Assembly: GCA_937888895.1 (NCBI GenBank)
Contig: CALASV010000244.1
Location: 1 to 16,904 of the forward strand
Direction of reading: 5' to 3'
Source: an uncultured Clostridia bacterium
Lineage (GTDB): Bacteria > Bacillota > Clostridia > Lachnospirales > Lachnospiraceae
Length of the DNA stretch: 16,904 bases
Shown: positions 14,928-16,904 of the stretch, in pieces
Position numbering within the stretch: position 1 is the stretch's first letter
How the letters are laid out: every line of letters begins with the position of its first letter
Translations under genes and position numbers: made by a program
Notes under the pieces: model-generated
Database searches by the model: none
The model's input: the letters and a program-made list of their open reading frames with translations, nothing else
Told to the model about the DNA's origin: nothing

Positions 14928-15419
14928 CTATTCTTTCTCTACCACAATATCCATTTGATGTAATAAATGTTTCACTTCTATGTCCCAAACTTCTTCTAAT
15001 GTTCTATCTAAAGAAAAAACATTTCTTGCTGTTCCTGTAATAATTCTTCCTATTCCATGTTCAAATCGAAGTTGTAATAAAAGTGTTGGACTATCTTCTC
15101 CTATCGCTACAGCTTCTCGAACTAGCAATTCTTTCGTCTGTTCTTTTGTTAAAAACAATGTAAAAGAAAAAGCAAGAGGAGTTCGTTTTCCTTTAATCAG
15201 CTCAAACACAAAAGGTTTTACTTCCTTCCAAAATACATACTCCTGTGTCAACTGTTCTTGCTCTTTCGTATCAAAATAATCTAAAAATTGTTTTCCCTGA
15301 AAACCAAATTCCATATTGGTACGCAAAAATCCTTCTTTCAACAAAAAACTATCAAAAGAATCTCCTTTTAATAATTTTCCCATACATTTATTCATCTCTA
15401 GTATTTTTAATGAAATCAA
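14928..15419 (-). CDS. DUF5721-like protein of unknown function
   Basis: A 163-residue soluble protein with no signal peptide or membrane segment when started at the TTG at 15419. That start gives MISLKILEMNKCMGKLL and has GAGAGGG (15433-15427) exactly 7 nt upstream. Longer versions would run into traX and add an artificial hydrophobic N-terminus. The segments KLLKGDSFDSFLL (15-27) and FELIKGKRTPLAFSF (72-86) match what I remember of DUF5721 proteins, which are common in Lachnospiraceae; no biochemical role is known to me. It is the third gene of the glgX-traX operon, 16 nt after the traX stop. The multi-hairpin element lies immediately downstream and may end the transcript. Confidence 0.75.
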   Translation of the reverse strand: MISLKILEMNKCMGKLLKGDSFDSFLLKEGFLRTNMEFGFQGKQFLDYFDTKEQEQLTQEYVFWKEVKPFVFELIKGKRTPLAFSFTLFLTKEQTKELLVREAVAIGEDSPTLLLQLRFEHGIGRIITGTARNVFSLDRTLEEVWDIEVKHLLHQMDIVVEKE

Positions 15420-15435
15420 TAATTTTCCCTCTCTA

Positions 15436-16185
15436 TTATAAAAAACGAGTACAAACTCCGACAATAACAAAAACAATAGGATAAGCAAAATAAAAACACA
15501 ATCTACTTAACATTGTCTTTTTACCCTCTTCCCCTTCATATAACCAAAGTAAGAAAAGACTTAATGCTGGAACTACTGCAAAAATACCTACTCCTGTAAA
15601 AAATAATACATACAATATAGTAACAGAAATAAGCGAAAACAACTTATTTCCATAAAATACATATAATGCAAAAATGACTAATACACCTAATCCACCTTGC
15701 TCCATTTGAAATAACATAGCAATTACCGTAGCAACTAAATAAAGCACTATCGTTATTAAATTATAAAAAAATGTACCTGCTGTCAGCCATTTTGCTAATT
15801 TTTCTACCAAACAAATCACACAAAGCCCTAAAAATAATGTAAAAAAGTAATTTTGTTGATATCCTAAATAATCAAACCCATCAAAACCATGAATTGCAAT
15901 ATCTATTGGAAGTTCTACTACAATTCCTGCAAAAAATAATCTTCTCAAAAAACCTGTTTGATTCGATGTTTTTTTTGCCCCTTCTACTAATAAAAATGCT
16001 GCAATCGGAAACGCTCCTAAATAAAGAAAATATCCAAGATTATACAATAGCGTTTGCCATGGCAGTGGTGTAATACCACTACCTACAGTAAACTGATACA
16101 TCAATTGACGAACAACTTCACCAATTATCATCATAGAAAGACAAATACATTTTAAATGAAATGAACTAAGAGACTGTTTCTTCAT
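15436..16185 (-). CDS. TraX-family integral membrane protein
   Basis: A 249-residue, strongly hydrophobic protein with about seven or eight membrane helices. Family hallmarks are the early conserved helix LKCICLSMMIIGEVVRQL, the motif GAFPIAAFLLVEG (57-69), the ELPIDIA segment (91-97) and LGYQQNYFFTLFLGL (107-121). The founding TraX acetylates F pilin, but chromosomal relatives in Firmicutes are of uncertain function and are thought to be membrane acyltransferase-like proteins. The start overlaps the end of glgX by 20 nt and has AGAGGA about 8 nt upstream, so it is translationally coupled to glgX. No conjugation genes are nearby, so a role in transfer is unlikely. Confidence 0.85.
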   Translation of the reverse strand: MKKQSLSSFHLKCICLSMMIIGEVVRQLMYQFTVGSGITPLPWQTLLYNLGYFLYLGAFPIAAFLLVEGAKKTSNQTGFLRRLFFAGIVVELPIDIAIHGFDGFDYLGYQQNYFFTLFLGLCVICLVEKLAKWLTAGTFFYNLITIVLYLVATVIAMLFQMEQGGLGVLVIFALYVFYGNKLFSLISVTILYVLFFTGVGIFAVVPALSLFLLWLYEGEEGKKTMLSRLCFYFAYPIVFVIVGVCTRFL

Positions 16186-16904
16186 TATTTAATTCCTCTT
16201 CTTTCACTTCTATAGGTTCTTTTTCTTCTGCTTCTATTTTAATAATATTTAAAATACTTTCCACATCTTCTGTCAAATTATTTACAACAACTTCTTGTCC
16301 TAAATATTCTTCTAAATTAACTTTTATTTCTTTCACACTTTTTAATACTATAATACTTCTAGCTTCTGCTACAATACTTTCTCCAACTTTTTTTCCTACT
16401 ATTAAGTCATCTGTTGTATGGAAAATAATCTCCCATTCCATACCTTCCATCATCGGAAGCTCAAATTCATGTTTTTCCCAATGCATATTAAACATAATAT
16501 AAAAACTATCTTCTAATGTTCTATCTGACTTTTTTACATAATTTCCACAATATAAAAAGCCTGCTAAACGATTGTAAGAAGCATAATCTATATGCCAAGG
16601 AGTAATACCATGCACAGAAACTTCTGGCCAACCACAAGAAATAAAATCTGTTTCTTTTAACTCTCTATCCAATGTAAACAACGGATGAGCTTTTCTAAAA
16701 GCAATCAATTTTTTTACATATTCAAAAAACTCTTTATTTTTTTGTAATAATTTCCAATCTATCCAAGAAACTATATTATCTTGACAATACGAATTATTAT
16801 TTCCTTTTTTCGTTCTGCCAAATTCATCGCCACCAAGCAATAATGGAACACCTTGAGATAAGAACAGAAGTGTCATTGCATTTTTCATCATCTTCATACG
16901 CAAA
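16166..16904 (-). CDS. glgX: Glycogen debranching enzyme, C-terminal part (window edge)
   Basis: The last 246 or so residues of a GH13 isoamylase-type debranching enzyme; the catalytic N-terminal part lies beyond the right edge. It hydrolyses alpha-1,6 branches left after phosphorylase has trimmed glycogen. The segment SQGVPLLLGGDEFGRTKKGN, then NNSYCQDNIVSWIDW, is the typical GlgX block just after the active-site region, followed by the C-terminal beta domain (SFYIMFNMHWEKHEFELP). The final ~30 residues are rich in glutamate (EAEEKEPIEVKEEELNNEE), a tail I do not recall from well-studied GlgX proteins. It leads a minus-strand operon with the TraX-like gene. It works with GlgP, encoded at 4693-7146 on the other strand. 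Confidence 0.9.
   Translation of the reverse strand, partial: LRMKMMKNAMTLLFLSQGVPLLLGGDEFGRTKKGNNNSYCQDNIVSWIDWKLLQKNKEFFEYVKKLIAFRKAHPLFTLDRELKETDFISCGWPEVSVHGITPWHIDYASYNRLAGFLYCGNYVKKSDRTLEDSFYIMFNMHWEKHEFELPMMEGMEWEIIFHTTDDLIVGKKVGESIVAEARSIIVLKSVKEIKVNLEEYLGQEVVVNNLTEDVESILNIIKIEAEEKEPIEVKEEELNNEETVS

Noticed and set aside
14980..15484. Two plus-strand frames (14980-15279 and 15245-15484) opposite the DUF5721-like gene and the end of the TraX-family gene.
   Set aside because: They lie opposite recognisable minus-strand coding sequence and show no family features; they are shadow frames.
15436..16185. Conjugative element suggested by the TraX-family protein.
   Set aside because: No relaxase, coupling protein, type IV secretion or integrase gene is present. 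TraX-like proteins are common as chromosomal genes in Firmicutes.
1..16904. GGCC appears only three times in the window (5786, 6041 and 16626), which might suggest site avoidance caused by the HaeIII-like system.
   Set aside because: Other GC-only palindromes such as CCGG and GCGC are about as rare in my scan, so low GC explains it. A genome-wide count against a Markov model would be needed.

Overview
The window comes from a low-GC Gram-positive bacterium, most likely a clostridial gut anaerobe of the Lachnospiraceae type. This rests on the AT-rich sequence, a T-box leader in front of ileS, strong Shine-Dalgarno sites, a clostridial-style isoleucyl-tRNA synthetase and a DUF5721-like protein. 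I assigned families from remembered motifs; no database search was run.

Layout. The left part (1-7180) is housekeeping. It holds the 5' part of a minus-strand tRNA-Gln(CUG) with its promoter, a PlsC-type acyltransferase, then a consensus promoter, an isoleucine T-box riboswitch, ileS and a glycogen phosphorylase (glgP) only 42 nt behind it. The middle part (about 7181-14920) is visibly more AT-rich and looks accessory. First comes a two-gene type II restriction-modification unit: a predicted PD-(D/E)XK nuclease and a cytosine-5 methyltransferase strikingly like M.HaeIII, so probably GGCC-specific. It is bracketed by two direct copies (45/50 identical) of one terminator. Next are a LytTR response regulator and an unusual kinase without membrane segments (overlapping by ATGA), followed by two overlapping genes for a heterodimeric ABC exporter. 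A 174-bp multi-hairpin palindromic element closes this block and supplies the stop codon of the second exporter gene. The right part (14928-16904) runs on the minus strand as a tight operon: glgX (debranching enzyme, cut by the window end), a TraX-family membrane protein and a DUF5721-like protein.

How the genes fit together. GlgP and GlgX are partners in glycogen breakdown and flank the accessory block, so a glycogen locus may have gathered insertions at terminators. The regulator-kinase pair probably controls the exporter: a candidate LytTR direct repeat sits just upstream of the exporter promoter. No peptide precursor, modification enzyme or AgrB-like protease is visible, so the cargo and the signal are unknown.

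The most unusual items are the terminator-flanked restriction-modification unit, the cloverleaf-like element at 14747-14920 with a smaller relative at 7226-7311, and the sensorless kinase/exporter cassette.
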